A program made the position numbers and the translations under genes. From assembly GCA_902784615.1 (NCBI GenBank), contig CACZVN010000006.1, positions 1 to 64,000 on the forward strand: a stretch of DNA of 64,000 bases, in the 5' to 3' direction. The DNA is from an uncultured Prevotellaceae bacterium. GTDB lineage: Bacteria; Bacteroidota; Bacteroidia; Bacteroidales; Bacteroidaceae. Below are positions 1-8,845 of the stretch, one piece after another; the stretch's first letter is position 1, and every line of letters starts with the position of its first letter. A model generated the notes under the pieces. The model was not told where the DNA came from. It worked only from the letters and a program-made list of their open reading frames with translations, and ran no database searches.

Positions 1-1
1 G

Positions 2-157
2 GGAGCGGACGCCTTGATAGACTTGAAGGATAAGATTGATACAACCAAAATGAAGAAACCGTCGTTCTTGATGGTACTGACGGCTGTAGGTCAGTATGCA
101 TACAAGCGTCCAGAGGATGGGGTGTTAGTAGTTCCAATCGGATGTCTAAAAGAATGA
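2..157 (+). CDS. C-terminal end of a probable AAA-family ATPase (partial)
   Basis: Only the last 51 codons and a TGA stop are present; the gene begins before the window. The tail contains PSFLMVLTAVGQYAYKR and ends VVPIGCLKE. From memory this resembles the C terminus of the large Bacteroidota ATP-binding proteins that pair an AAA domain with a DUF4143-like region, which are common accessory genes of unclear role. No catalytic motif falls inside the window, so the family call rests on the tail alone. The next feature downstream is a broken gene start, which fits an accessory or rearranged border. Confidence 0.45.
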   Translation, partial: GADALIDLKDKIDTTKMKKPSFLMVLTAVGQYAYKRPEDGVLVVPIGCLKE

Positions 158-178
158 ATTAACTTAAAACAAATTGAT

Positions 179-316
179 ATGAACATTGGAGACAAGGCGC
201 CCGAGATTCTGGGCAAGGACAAAAGGTCGAAGATAGACTGCATCTCGGAAATAAAAGAAAAATGTTTTTTTTCTTTGTATTTCGCTCGATTTGCACTATC
301 TTTGCAGGCGAAATGA
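179..316 (+). pseudogene. Remnant of the start of a bcp-type peroxiredoxin gene
   Basis: An ATG opens a 45-codon frame whose first residues, MNIGDKAPEILGKD, match the usual N terminus of thiol peroxiredoxin Bcp/AhpC-TSA proteins. After about 14 codons the resemblance stops; the peroxidatic cysteine region is absent and the frame runs into the T-rich promoter of the next gene. I read it as a gene start left by a deletion or rearrangement with a breakpoint near 220-260. The match is short and made from memory, so chance similarity or a small unrelated peptide is possible. Confidence 0.4.
274..304 (+). promoter_or_regulatory. Promoter of the GMP synthase subunit gene (-33/-7 type)
   Basis: TTTG at 274-277 and TATCTTTG at 297-304 are separated by 19 bases, a very good fit to the Bacteroidota primary sigma consensus. 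The ATG of the gene lies 39 bases downstream. The whole interval from the -33 to the -7 box is almost identical to that of the thrS promoter at 15285-15315. Confidence 0.8.
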
Positions 317-342
317 ACAACTTAAAATTATAAAGAAAGAAT

Positions 343-1326
343 ATGACTACAGGAAATGTGAGGCCGGAGTCGATGGAGCGCATTACGACGCCGGAGTTGG
401 CCAAGAAGTTTATCGACGAACAGGTGAAGGAGCTGCGTGCTCAGATCGGTGACAAGAAAGTGCTGCTGGCACTCTCGGGTGGTGTAGATTCATCGGTGGT
501 GGCTGCGCTGTTGATCAAGGCAGTGGGCCAACAGCTCGTATCGGTGCATGTGAACCATGGACTGCTGCGCAAGGGTGAGCCTGAGCAGGTGATCAAGGTA
601 TTCCGTGATGAGATGAACGCCAACTTAGTATATGTGGATGCGACGGACCGCTTCCTCGATAAACTGGCTGGTGTGGCTGATCCCGAGCAGAAACGCAAGA
701 TCATTGGTGCTGAGTTTATCCGTGTATTCGAAGAGGAAGCCCGCAAACTCGAGGGCATCAGTTTCCTGGCACAGGGTACGATTTATCCAGACATCATCGA
801 GTCGGGTCCTGTGAAGTCGCACCATAATGTGGGCGGACTGCCTGAGGATATGCAGTTCGAACTGGTAGAGCCCATCAAACTGCTCTTCAAGGATGAGGTC
901 CGTGTGGTCGGCCATGAACTGGGCTTGCCTGATAACATGGTGTATCGTCAGCCATTCCCCGGTCCTGGATTAGGTGTTCGTTGCACGGGAGCCATTACGC
1001 GCGATCGTCTGGAGGCTTTGCGTGAATCGGATGCCATCCTGCGCGAGGAGTTTGCGAAGAACGGTCTGGAGGGCAAGGTCTGGCAGTATTTCACCATCGT
1101 ACCCGACTATAAGTCAACGGGTGTGAAGGAGAATAAGCGCAGTTGGGACTGGCCCGTCATCATCCGTGCCGTGAATACCCGTGATGCCATGACTGCCACG
1201 ATCGAGGAGATCCCGTACGAACTGCTGCATCATATCACGAAGCGCATCATTACCGAGGTTCCTGGGGTGAACCGCGTGTTGTATGACCTCACGCCGAAGC
1301 CAACAGGCACGATCGAGTGGGAGTGA
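343..1326 (+). CDS. guaA: GMP synthase, ATP-pyrophosphatase subunit without the glutaminase domain
   Basis: This is the ATP-dependent amination step from XMP to GMP in purine synthesis. The PP-loop SGGVDSS is at residues 45-51 and [11 protein letters not shown] follows. The C-terminal dimerisation part is complete ([11 protein letters not shown], then KPTGTIEWE at the end). Bacterial GuaA is usually about 510 residues with an N-terminal class I glutamine amidotransferase domain; this one is 327 residues and starts just before the PP-loop domain. No glutaminase frame lies directly upstream. It may use a separately encoded glutaminase, as in archaea, or free ammonia. It overlaps the start of the next gene by four bases. 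Confidence 0.88.
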   Translation: MTTGNVRPESMERITTPELAKKFIDEQVKELRAQIGDKKVLLALSGGVDSSVVAALLIKAVGQQLVSVHVNHGLLRKGEPEQVIKVFRDEMNANLVYVDATDRFLDKLAGVADPEQKRKIIGAEFIRVFEEEARKLEGISFLAQGTIYPDIIESGPVKSHHNVGGLPEDMQFELVEPIKLLFKDEVRVVGHELGLPDNMVYRQPFPGPGLGVRCTGAITRDRLEALRESDAILREEFAKNGLEGKVWQYFTIVPDYKSTGVKENKRSWDWPVIIRAVNTRDAMTATIEEIPYELLHHITKRIITEVPGVNRVLYDLTPKPTGTIEWE

Positions 1327-2921
1327 AGATACGTGGACTGGCTGTGGTGCTGCTGGCGGGACTGCTGTTGAGCCTGCCTGCGGGATATGATTGCGATCAT
1401 TTTGCGAAGTGGTTGTTTGCCACGGCCTTTGTCCATTCCCTGGCCTGGAGTGTCGTCATCCTGTGGCTTATCCATTGCCATCAACGCCTCATTGCCAGTT
1501 TCTTTACCGTCATCTACCTGCTCTTCTTCCTCGAGACGGCCAGTTATCTGGTGGTCGGGGCCCGTATCAATGAGACGGTGATGACGATCGTTATGCAGAC
1601 GAACTTCCAGGAGGCCTGGGAGTTCGCGCGTAACTATCTGATCTCGTGGCGGGCTTTAGGTGTTCTCTTTGTGGCTTGCGTCCTCTATGTCGTCATGATC
1701 AGGTGGGTCACGGGCACCCAACTCGACCGTTTGTTCAAGACCAGACTCCAGCGCGTCCTCGCTTTCGTTGTCGCACTGGGAGGATTGGTCTTCCCCCTGA
1801 TCCCACTGAGTTGGACCAACCATGGCTACAATACTGTCGAGGGACTGTATCACTCGGTGCAGTTTGTGGAGGAATCGCATTCTGACGTCGATCGGATTGT
1901 AACGCTGATGGACAGTATCCGCGTCGTTCAGCAACCTGAGACTTCGGAGGCGCCTGTCATCGTACTGGTCATCGGGGAGTCGTTCAACAAGTATCACTCG
2001 CCGCTCTATGGCTATGATCTTCCTACGACGCCCAGACTGTGTGCGGAGAAAAACCTGGTGGCTTTCGACCATGCCTGCTCGCCCGTCTGTTTTACGCACA
2101 GTGCCATGCGCTACATCATCTCCCTGCAGAGTTGTGATAACCATCAGGCGGATGATCCCCTGCAGGATGTGCTCTTCCCCGCAATCTTCAAGCAGGCAGG
2201 CTATCGGGTGGGGTACTTCGACAACCAGTTCACGCGCTGGAAGGTGGGGTTCCGTGACTATACCTGCGGCTACTTCATGTCACCCCAGCGTATCAGCGAG
2301 CGCTGCTTTGACGTCAGGAATGACTTTATCAATCCCTATGACGGGGTGTTTATCGAACGCTGCCAAAGCATGTTTCTCAAGGAGAGGAAGTCGCTGAACA
2401 TCATCCATCTGTATGGACAGCATCTGGAGGCGAAGAGCCGTTATCCAGAGGCTTTCGACTATTTCAAAGGTGCTGATATTCCCAGGAATGACCTGGACGA
2501 GACGGAGCGTCAGAAAGTGGCGGAGTATGACAATGCGACGCGGTATCATGATGAGGTGTTGGGGATGATCATGGATGCGTTCCGGGAGCAGGATGCAGTA
2601 CTCGTGTATCTGTCGGATCATGGGGACAATATCTTCGACGGTCCCAGTCATCGCTATGGACGACTGGCGGGTGGACTGACGGATGAGGAGTCGAAGCGAA
2701 ATGTCCGCGAAATTCCTTTTATGATCTGGTGCAGTGAGAGGTTCGTGGCCAAGCGACCAGCGGTCTTTGAGGAGATCAAACTGCGGGCACATCTGCCTGT
2801 GTGTCTGGATGATGTGGCGCATCTGCTCTTCGACTTAGGCGGCATCACCAGCAATTATTCGGATCCTGCGCGGAGTCTCCTGAATTCTGCCTATCACCCG
2901 CATACAACGGCCATAGAGTAA
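1323..2921 (+). CDS. Membrane phosphoethanolamine transferase of the EptA/sulfatase-like family
   Basis: About five hydrophobic segments in the first 170 residues precede a periplasmic alkaline-phosphatase/sulfatase-fold domain. Visible motifs are [16 protein letters not shown] near residue 218, a Cys/Thr-rich nucleophile region ([14 protein letters not shown]) and [12 protein letters not shown] near residue 430, which carries the metal-binding Asp-His. Family members move phosphoethanolamine onto lipid A or glycans, which affects resistance to cationic peptides; the acceptor here is unknown. GTG at 1323 overlaps the previous stop (GTGA), suggesting translational coupling; another GTG lies at 1317. 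Pairing with a purine gene looks incidental. Confidence 0.75.
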   Translation: MKIRGLAVVLLAGLLLSLPAGYDCDHFAKWLFATAFVHSLAWSVVILWLIHCHQRLIASFFTVIYLLFFLETASYLVVGARINETVMTIVMQTNFQEAWEFARNYLISWRALGVLFVACVLYVVMIRWVTGTQLDRLFKTRLQRVLAFVVALGGLVFPLIPLSWTNHGYNTVEGLYHSVQFVEESHSDVDRIVTLMDSIRVVQQPETSEAPVIVLVIGESFNKYHSPLYGYDLPTTPRLCAEKNLVAFDHACSPVCFTHSAMRYIISLQSCDNHQADDPLQDVLFPAIFKQAGYRVGYFDNQFTRWKVGFRDYTCGYFMSPQRISERCFDVRNDFINPYDGVFIERCQSMFLKERKSLNIIHLYGQHLEAKSRYPEAFDYFKGADIPRNDLDETERQKVAEYDNATRYHDEVLGMIMDAFREQDAVLVYLSDHGDNIFDGPSHRYGRLAGGLTDEESKRNVREIPFMIWCSERFVAKRPAVFEEIKLRAHLPVCLDDVAHLLFDLGGITSNYSDPARSLLNSAYHPHTTAIE

Positions 2922-2936
2922 TTTTTGTCGATATTA

Positions 2937-2968
2937 TTTGGAACTTTCGAGAATATTTTTTAATTTTG
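2937..2968 (+). promoter_or_regulatory. Promoter of the polysaccharide epimerase/dehydratase gene
   Basis: TTTG at 2937-2940 and TAATTTTG at 2961-2968 with a 20-base spacer. The untranslated leader must be very short because the usable ATG codons are at 2987 and 2993. Confidence 0.75.
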
Positions 2969-2992
2969 CAGCCAAATTCATATGAAATGGGT

Positions 2993-4993
2993 ATGAAGAA
3001 TCCGTTTGACAAGATATTAAACTGGTATTTTACAAAGAATTCACTGCCTTATTGGAGCATTCTGCTGATAGACTGCGCTATTATTATCTGTAGTAGTTTT
3101 TTGACTTATCTTGTCTTCCATGACGCCCCGACACTTTATGAGAATACGTCCAGGGTCTTTAATACGGCGTTTGGTTATGTTGTGCTGAGCATCCCGGGAT
3201 TCAGGATCTTCCATACGTATTCAGGCTTCATGCGCTATTCGAGCTTTGTCGATCTGATGCGCGTGGTCTATGGAAACCTCGTCTCGTTAGGTCTGGTGTT
3301 GCTTGTCCATTTCACATTGTATCTGTTCCCCCATGACTATTTTGCCTATTTCAATACGACCAGCATTTTCCTGACCTTTACGATTGCCACTTTGTTGATG
3401 TGGGCGCTGCGTATCTTTGTGAAGACGCTCTACGACGTGGCTTTCTCGAATACCAGGGCTATGCGCGTGCTGATCTATGGTGCCATGTCGGGTGGGGTAG
3501 GACTGGCGAAGAATATCATGAGTCAGCGGCCCAGGCGTTTTGTCGTCAAGGGCTTTATCACGCACCATAAGAATACGAAGCACCAGCAGATCATGGGTGA
3601 GCGCGTGTATTCGGCCTGTGAGGATCTGGGGCAGATCATCAAGGATAATGATATCGAGGGTGTGTTGGTGGCTCCCTACCGTACTAAGGATTTCCGCTAT
3701 AATCAGGAACTGCAGGACATTATCCTCGGTGCTGGGGCGAAGATCTTTATGGCGGAGAATGCCAAGGAAATCACCCCGGGCAATGAGGAGCATGAAGAGG
3801 AGGACTATAATAATCTCCAGTTGAGAGAGGTGAATGTCGAGGAACTGTTGCCGAGGGATGAGATTCGCGTGGATCTGAAATCGGTGGAGGAACTGTTAAA
3901 GGGACAGCGTGTGCTGATTACGGGTTCGGCTGGTTCTATCGGTTCTGAGATCGTACGTCAGGTGGCACAGTTCAAACCTTCTGCCATGATGCTGATCGAC
4001 CAGGCGGAGACGCCTGAGCATGACCTGCGGCTGATGATGGCCAAGGATTTCCCCCATATTCCGGCAGAGACCTTGGTGACCAGCATCTGTCACTCCAAGC
4101 GGATGGAGGAGGTATTCAAGAGTTTCCGTCCTGACTATGTGTTCCATGCCGCCGCCTATAAGCATGTGCCGATGATGGAGGATAATCCCTCGGAGGCTGT
4201 GCTGAACAATATCTATGGTACGAAGGTGATTGCTGACCTGAGTGTGAAATACGGGGTCAAGAAGTTTGTGATGATCTCGACTGACAAGGCTGTGAATCCC
4301 ACGAATGTCATGGGTTGTTCGAAGCGTATCTGCGAGATCTATGTGCAGGCGCTGGATCAGGCGATCAAGGAGAAGAAGATCGCTACGCATCTGCAGGCGT
4401 TGGGCAACAAGGATAGTTTTGTGATGGCTTCCCAGATGGGAGGTCCTTCGGCCAGAACGCAGTTTGTGACCACGCGTTTCGGTAATGTGCTGGGTTCGAA
4501 CGGGTCGGTGATTCCTCTGTTCCGTGAGCAGATCAGGAATGGTGGACCAGTGACGGTCACTGACGAGCGGATCGTGCGTTTCTTCATGCTCATCCCGGAG
4601 GCTTGTAAGCTGGTGCTGGAGGCTGGTACGAAGGGTAATGGTGGTGAGATCTTCGTGTTTGACATGGGTAAACCGGTGAGGATCGCTGATCTGGCGAACC
4701 GTATGATCAAGCTCTCGGGGGCCAAGAATGTGGAGGTGAAGTTCACGGGTCTGCGTCCGGGTGAAAAGCTCTATGAGGAGGTGCTCAATGAACTGGAGGG
4801 CACCAAACCGACGTTCCATGAGAAGATCCGTATCGCCGAAGTGCGCGAGTATGATTATGATGCGGTTTGCAAGGATATCGATGAGTTGATTGATATCTCC
4901 AAACGCTATGATAGTATGGCCACCGTCGCCAAGATGAAAGCCATTGTTCCGGAATACAAATCCAACAACTCCGTTTACGAACAGTTAGATTAG
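2993..4993 (+). CDS. Membrane nucleoside-diphosphate-sugar 4,6-dehydratase/epimerase (CapD/WbpM-like)
   Basis: Four hydrophobic segments occupy roughly residues 20-150, followed by a CoA-binding-like Rossmann region and then an extended SDR domain with TGSAGSIGSEIVRQ, AAAYKHVPMMEDNP and STDKAVNPTNVMG. This order is that of the long CapD/WbpM/PglF proteins, which convert UDP-GlcNAc to a 4-keto-6-deoxy sugar for capsule, O-antigen or glycan synthesis. At about 667 residues it is full length. The first in-frame codon of the open frame (2966) lies inside the -7 box, so ATG 2993 (or 2987) is the likely start. No glycosyltransferases are adjacent. The TAG stop overlaps a dispersed palindrome. Confidence 0.88.
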   Translation: MKNPFDKILNWYFTKNSLPYWSILLIDCAIIICSSFLTYLVFHDAPTLYENTSRVFNTAFGYVVLSIPGFRIFHTYSGFMRYSSFVDLMRVVYGNLVSLGLVLLVHFTLYLFPHDYFAYFNTTSIFLTFTIATLLMWALRIFVKTLYDVAFSNTRAMRVLIYGAMSGGVGLAKNIMSQRPRRFVVKGFITHHKNTKHQQIMGERVYSACEDLGQIIKDNDIEGVLVAPYRTKDFRYNQELQDIILGAGAKIFMAENAKEITPGNEEHEEEDYNNLQLREVNVEELLPRDEIRVDLKSVEELLKGQRVLITGSAGSIGSEIVRQVAQFKPSAMMLIDQAETPEHDLRLMMAKDFPHIPAETLVTSICHSKRMEEVFKSFRPDYVFHAAAYKHVPMMEDNPSEAVLNNIYGTKVIADLSVKYGVKKFVMISTDKAVNPTNVMGCSKRICEIYVQALDQAIKEKKIATHLQALGNKDSFVMASQMGGPSARTQFVTTRFGNVLGSNGSVIPLFREQIRNGGPVTVTDERIVRFFMLIPEACKLVLEAGTKGNGGEIFVFDMGKPVRIADLANRMIKLSGAKNVEVKFTGLRPGEKLYEEVLNELEGTKPTFHEKIRIAEVREYDYDAVCKDIDELIDISKRYDSMATVAKMKAIVPEYKSNNSVYEQLD

Positions 4994-5024
4994 GGCACAA
5001 TGGGGCCTGGCCCTAGTGTGCCCT
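4992..5024. repeat. 33-nt palindromic repeat, copy 1, between convergent genes
   Basis: An imperfect inverted repeat with outer arms AGGGCACA/TGTGCCCT and an inner GGGCC T GGCCC. Further copies are at 6195-6227 and 8813-8845. Here the stop codons of both convergent neighbours (TAG 4991-4993 on plus, TAG at 5015-5013 on minus) fall within or at the edge of the repeat, so it may also act as a bidirectional end-of-transcript hairpin, though it lacks a T-run. Confidence 0.8.
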
Positions 5025-5783
5025 AAGGAGGATTTCCTGGTTGTCGTAGGCCAGTTGGATGTCGGGGGGGAGTTGCTGATTCACTTGGGCATGGAGGCCG
5101 ACATCGTGACAGACATGAATAATGTAGGTCTGGCGGGCTTTGACTTTACGCGCGAAGGCGATGGCATCATCCATCAGTTGATGGGAATGATGAGGTTTCG
5201 TAAAGCGCAGGGCATTCACCACGAGAACGTCTGTACCTTCCAGATATTTGAGTTCTTCATCAGCGATGGTTTTCATATCGGTGATATAGGTCAGGGGACC
5301 GATCTTATAGCCTAAGATGGGCAGTTTGCCATGCATCACTTCGATGGGCATGATGTCGAGGTCCCCGATGGTCAGGGGCTCATGGGCATGGATCTCATGC
5401 AGTCCGATGGCAGGCACACCGGGATAACGATTTTCCGCAAAACAATAGGGCAACATCTGCAGCATCCCCTGTTTGGCAATGGGATCGGCATAGACGTTGA
5501 TCTCACCAAACTGACAATAAGGCCGGATATCATCCATCCCTCCCACATGGTCGTAATGGCTATGGGTAATCAGGATCCCATCGATCTTCCGGAAAGGCTG
5601 TGGCAGGATCTGCTGACGGAAATCAGGGCCACAGTCGATCAACAGGCGCGTCTGATCAGTCTCCACCAACACCGAACAACGCGTGCGCTTATCCCGTGGA
5701 TCCTGACTTTGACACACCTCGCACTGGCACCCAATCACTGGTACCCCACAAGATGTTCCCGTGCCTAAAAACGTCAGCTTCAC
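5013..5783 (-). CDS. MBL-fold metallo-hydrolase (PhnP / cyclic phosphodiesterase-like)
   Basis: This 256-residue metallo-beta-lactamase-fold hydrolase has the HSHYDHVGG metal-binding motif at residues 74-82 and an N-terminal GTGTSCGVPVIGCQCEVC, the Cys-rich start seen in the PhnP/RNase Z-like branch. Related enzymes hydrolyse cyclic nucleotides or phosphoribosyl cyclic phosphate; the substrate here is not predictable. The start is GTG at 5783. Its last codons and stop come from the 33-nt palindrome shared with the convergent gene. It lies downstream of murB on the same strand, separated only by an ATTAAA-type spacer, so co-transcription is likely. Confidence 0.85.
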   Translation of the reverse strand: MKLTFLGTGTSCGVPVIGCQCEVCQSQDPRDKRTRCSVLVETDQTRLLIDCGPDFRQQILPQPFRKIDGILITHSHYDHVGGMDDIRPYCQFGEINVYADPIAKQGMLQMLPYCFAENRYPGVPAIGLHEIHAHEPLTIGDLDIMPIEVMHGKLPILGYKIGPLTYITDMKTIADEELKYLEGTDVLVVNALRFTKPHHSHQLMDDAIAFARKVKARQTYIIHVCHDVGLHAQVNQQLPPDIQLAYDNQEILLRAH

Positions 5784-5785
5784 AA

Positions 5786-5815
5786 TTTAATGTTTAATCT
5801 TTAATGATTAATGTT
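5786..5815. repeat. ATTAAA-type spacer repeat, copy 1
   Basis: A short AT-rich spacer built from repeated TTTAATG/TTTAATC words. The same words fill the gene junctions at 6806-6830, 9129-9158 and 10879-10908 (the latter two as reverse complement), each time as almost the entire intergenic gap. Confidence 0.6.
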
Positions 5816-6807
5816 CAAACTATATTCACTTCCGGATGGATCTCAATCCCGAATTTTTCTTTCACGTCCTTCTGGATGGCCTGACAGAGCTTCACAATCT
5901 CATCGCCAGTAGCGCCACCCAGATTGACGAGCACCAAGGCCTGTTTGTCGTGCACCCCAGCGCGACCGAGGGATTTCCCCTTCCATCCGCACTGATCAAT
6001 CATCCAACCTGCAGGAATCTTCACGCGCTCAGCATCCACCTCATAATGGGGCATCTCAGGATATCGCACCGCCAGGGCTTCATATTGCGCCCGAGGTACA
6101 ATGGGATTCATAAAGAAACTGCCTGCATTGCCCATCACCTTCGGATCGGGCAACTTCTCATTTCTGATCCCGATAATCACCTCCCTTAGCCTGAAGGGCA
6201 CAATGGGGCCAGGCCCTAGTGTGCCCTTCAGGTTCCCGTATTCCAGGTGGGGCTTGAAGATGGTTGAGAGACGGTATGTCACATGGGTGATGAGATACTT
6301 GTTCTTCCAGTCGGTCTTAAACTTACTCTGGCGATAGCCATAACCACAGTCCTTGGCTTGGATGGTCACGACCTTACCTGTGGAAATCTCCACGGCCTCG
6401 ATGCTTTCGATATAGTCTTTGGCTTCAACACCATAGGCCCCGATATTCTGTACAACACTGGCTCCCACATCTCCAGGAATCAGTGAGAGGTTCTCAAGTC
6501 CATAGAGTCCTGCCATCAGGGATGCCTCGACGATCTCATCAAACACCTCCCCACTGCCGCAGGTCATCCTGTTATCATCAATCTGGATGCCCAGAATATC
6601 TGAACGCACCACAATACCAGGGAAATCTTTCGTGAGCAACAGATTACTGCCGCCACCTATTATAATATAAGGGTGTTCGGATTCACGCAGGATCTCAGCC
6701 ACCTGTTGGGCCTCCTCCACAGTCGTAAACTCCATGAATCGTTCACATTTCGCCTCAATGCCAAATGTGTTATGTGCCTTCAGACTATAATCCCGTTCGT
6801 CCCTCAA
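5815..6807 (-). CDS. murB: UDP-N-acetylenolpyruvoylglucosamine reductase
   Basis: This FAD enzyme makes UDP-N-acetylmuramate in peptidoglycan synthesis. FAD-domain motifs are visible (IGGGSNLL, LSLIPGDVGASVVQNIGAYG), as are the type I features: GNAGSFFMNP with the catalytic Ser, and HPEVNIV with the C-terminal Glu. At 330 residues it is full length. The start is TTG at 6807. Residues about 192-206 (KGTLGPGPIVPF) are encoded by a copy of the 33-nt palindrome found elsewhere between genes. It sits in a loop before LREVIIGIRN, where the family varies in length, so the enzyme is probably still active. Confidence 0.95.
   Translation of the reverse strand: MRDERDYSLKAHNTFGIEAKCERFMEFTTVEEAQQVAEILRESEHPYIIIGGGSNLLLTKDFPGIVVRSDILGIQIDDNRMTCGSGEVFDEIVEASLMAGLYGLENLSLIPGDVGASVVQNIGAYGVEAKDYIESIEAVEISTGKVVTIQAKDCGYGYRQSKFKTDWKNKYLITHVTYRLSTIFKPHLEYGNLKGTLGPGPIVPFRLREVIIGIRNEKLPDPKVMGNAGSFFMNPIVPRAQYEALAVRYPEMPHYEVDAERVKIPAGWMIDQCGWKGKSLGRAGVHDKQALVLVNLGGATGDEIVKLCQAIQKDVKEKFGIEIHPEVNIV
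6190..6232. repeat. 33-nt palindromic repeat, copy 2, in frame inside murB
   Basis: The core at 6195-6227 differs from copy 1 at one base. The flanks extend the palindrome to 43 nt (CCTGAAGGGCACA ... TGTGCCCTTCAGG). It is read in frame as murB codons, adding a Gly/Pro-rich loop. Confidence 0.85.
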
Positions 6808-6830
6808 TGTTTAATCTTTAATGTTTAATG
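6806..6830. repeat. ATTAAA-type spacer repeat, copy 2
   Basis: AATGTTTAATCTTTAATG followed by TTTAATG fills the gap between the start of murB and the stop of the lipoprotein gene. It matches the spacer at 5786-5815. Confidence 0.6.
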
Positions 6831-6832
6831 TA

Positions 6833-7672
6833 TCATGTGGTCATTTTCATGAGTTTCCACTTCTCACCCATCTTCTTGAAGCGTAACTCCAACTCCAGTC
6901 CATTGGCCACACCTCTCAACAGGAATATCTTCTCATTTCCAGAGGGTTGTGGTTTGCCATAGACGATGTTATACAACACCTTCCCTGGCAGAGTCGGTGC
7001 GAAAGCCTCCCAGGTGTCAGGCGTGATCACCCCTTCCATCATGTTAAAGTCGTCATCGGGGTCAGGTCCCACGAACTGTACCGTTTCATGCAGACTCTTC
7101 ACCTGAAACGCACTGTCTGTCACAAACTTCTGATAGAAAGCCAGGAAGTCGGCATTGGCATTCTCTGGGATGGTCGTCACTTGGATGCCCTTCAACATCC
7201 ATGCCCCTCGGATGCGCTGGAAGAGATAGTTGGTCACACGGTTTTTCTTCAGTTGTATTTTCTCCACAATCGCCTCACTGACAGCGGTATCCTTCATCAG
7301 TGCCATCTGTTGCTCATTGTTGAAGAGCAACGTATAGTACCCCTGGCGCATGAAGAAATGCTCCATCTGCCAATGGTTTTTCTCGATCTGGGTGGTCTGT
7401 CCGGCCTCTGTCTGTCGCAAGGGAAAGATGATGCGCTCCTTCTGCAGACGTTTGTTGGCGGCGAAGTTAAAGATGAAGTCGTCAAACATCGCATCAGCAG
7501 CCCGGGGCATGGGTGTCTCGGTGATCAACAGTTCCAGGGTATCGGTCTCAGCCACCTCCGAAGTGTCTGCTACAGAGTCAGTTGCAGTCTCACCGGCCTG
7601 TCCTGTCTTGTTCCCCGTACAGGAGAACATCAGCCCTGTCATCGCTAAAAAACCAATCAAAAACCTCTTCAT
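6833..7672 (-). CDS. Secreted lipoprotein, DUF4348-like
   Basis: The 279-residue product starts MKRFLIGFLAMTGLMFSC: a signal peptide with a lipobox whose Cys would be lipidated. An acidic, Thr-rich linker follows. The mature part has FDDFIFNFAANKRLQKERI and FFMRQGYYTLLFNNE, which I recognise from the Bacteroidota DUF4348 family of unknown function. The start was taken at 7672 rather than 7702 because the upstream ATG lies in the promoter. It is the first gene of the minus-strand run with murB and the MBL hydrolase. Confidence 0.7.
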   Translation of the reverse strand: MKRFLIGFLAMTGLMFSCTGNKTGQAGETATDSVADTSEVAETDTLELLITETPMPRAADAMFDDFIFNFAANKRLQKERIIFPLRQTEAGQTTQIEKNHWQMEHFFMRQGYYTLLFNNEQQMALMKDTAVSEAIVEKIQLKKNRVTNYLFQRIRGAWMLKGIQVTTIPENANADFLAFYQKFVTDSAFQVKSLHETVQFVGPDPDDDFNMMEGVITPDTWEAFAPTLPGKVLYNIVYGKPQPSGNEKIFLLRGVANGLELELRFKKMGEKWKLMKMTT

Positions 7673-7688
7673 CCTCTGAAAATTTCTG

Positions 7689-7696
7689 CAAAGATA
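7689..7696 (-). promoter_or_regulatory. -7 element of the DUF4348-like lipoprotein gene
   Basis: On the minus strand the sequence is ATTTGCACTATCTTTGCA, with TATCTTTG as -7 box. The same 18 bases occur in the guaA and thrS promoters. The unit diverges from pheS within about 80 bases. Confidence 0.65.
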
Positions 7697-7719
7697 GTGC
7701 AAATTTACGAAATATTTCG

Positions 7720-7727
7720 TACCTTTG
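7720..7727 (+). promoter_or_regulatory. -7 element of pheS
   Basis: TACCTTTG, 28 bases before the pheS ATG. A clean -33 TTTG is not evident at the expected distance. Confidence 0.6.
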
Positions 7728-7755
7728 CACGCGAATTTGCAAATTTAACACAGAT

Positions 7756-8814
7756 ATGATACTTGATAAGATAGACGAACTGCTTAAAGAAGTTCAGATG
7801 TTAAGTGCCAAGAACGCGGAGGAAGTAGAACAGCTCCGCCTGAAATACCTCAGCAAAAAGGGTGAGATTACGGCCCTGATGAATGATTTCCGCAATGTGG
7901 CTGCTGATCAGAAAAAGACCGTTGGTATGAAGATCAACGAACTGAAGAACCTGGCCACGGAGCGCATCAACCAGTTGCGTGAGGAGTGCGAGACGCAGGA
8001 ATCTGGCGAAGAGGCCCTCGACCTGACGCGTACGCCATATCCCATTGCGCTGGGTACCCGTCATCCCCTGACCATCGTCACCAACGAGATCATCGATATC
8101 TTCTCGCGCATGGGCTTTGTCCTGGCCGACGGTCCTGAGGTGGAGGATGACAATCATATCTTCACAAAGATGAACTTCGCAGCGGATCATCCTGCCCGTG
8201 ACATGCAAGATACCTTCTTTGTCTCGCAGCATCCCAACGATGTCACGAAGAATATTCTGTTACGCTCGCATACCTCTTCTGTTCAGGCTCGTGTGATGGA
8301 GCGTCTGCACACAGAGGATGGCAAACTCTCTGAGCCCATCCGTGTGATCTGTCCGGGTCGTGTCTATCGCAATGAGGCCATCACAGCCCGTGCACACTGT
8401 TTCTTCCACCAGGTGGAAGGACTCTATATCGACAAGAACGTATCGTTCACCGATCTGAAACAGGTACTGCTCTCCTTCGCCAAGGAGATGTTCGGTCCTG
8501 ATACGAAGATCCGTCTGCGTCCCAGCTATTTCCCCTTCACAGAACCCTCTGCAGAGATGGATATCTCCTGCTTCATCTGTGGTGGAGAAGGTTGTGGCTT
8601 CTGCAAGCACACGGGTTGGGTAGAGATCCTCGGTTGTGGAATGGTGGATCCCAATGTCCTCGAACTCTGTGGCATCGACTCGAAGATCTACTCGGGTTAT
8701 GCCTTCGGCATGGGTGTCGAGCGCATCACCAACCTGAAATACCGGGTCTCTGACCTTCGCATGTTCTCCGAGAACGATACCCGTTTCCTCGAAGAATTCG
8801 AATCCGCAAACTAG
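7756..8814 (+). CDS. pheS: Phenylalanine-tRNA ligase alpha subunit
   Basis: This is the catalytic subunit of the alpha2-beta2 class II synthetase that charges tRNA-Phe. An N-terminal coiled coil (residues 1-85) binds tRNA. Then come motif 2 (CPGRVYRNEAITARAHCFFH), the Cys-rich CFICGGEGCGFCKHTGW typical of PheS, and motif 3 (GYAFGMGVERITNLKY). At 352 residues it is full length. ATG 7756 is chosen because the family start MILDKIDELLKEV follows and the promoter lies just upstream. The beta subunit gene is not adjacent. The stop (TAG 8812-8814) touches palindrome copy 3. Confidence 0.97.
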   Translation: MILDKIDELLKEVQMLSAKNAEEVEQLRLKYLSKKGEITALMNDFRNVAADQKKTVGMKINELKNLATERINQLREECETQESGEEALDLTRTPYPIALGTRHPLTIVTNEIIDIFSRMGFVLADGPEVEDDNHIFTKMNFAADHPARDMQDTFFVSQHPNDVTKNILLRSHTSSVQARVMERLHTEDGKLSEPIRVICPGRVYRNEAITARAHCFFHQVEGLYIDKNVSFTDLKQVLLSFAKEMFGPDTKIRLRPSYFPFTEPSAEMDISCFICGGEGCGFCKHTGWVEILGCGMVDPNVLELCGIDSKIYSGYAFGMGVERITNLKYRVSDLRMFSENDTRFLEEFESAN

Positions 8815-8845
8815 GGCACAGAGGGGCCTGGCCCTAGTGTGCCCT
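8813..8845. repeat. 33-nt palindromic repeat, copy 3, between convergent genes
   Basis: It differs from copy 1 only at two central bases (GA for AT). It again joins two convergent stop codons exactly: TAG of pheS (8812-8814) and TAA of the minus-strand gene (8847-8845). Confidence 0.85.
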
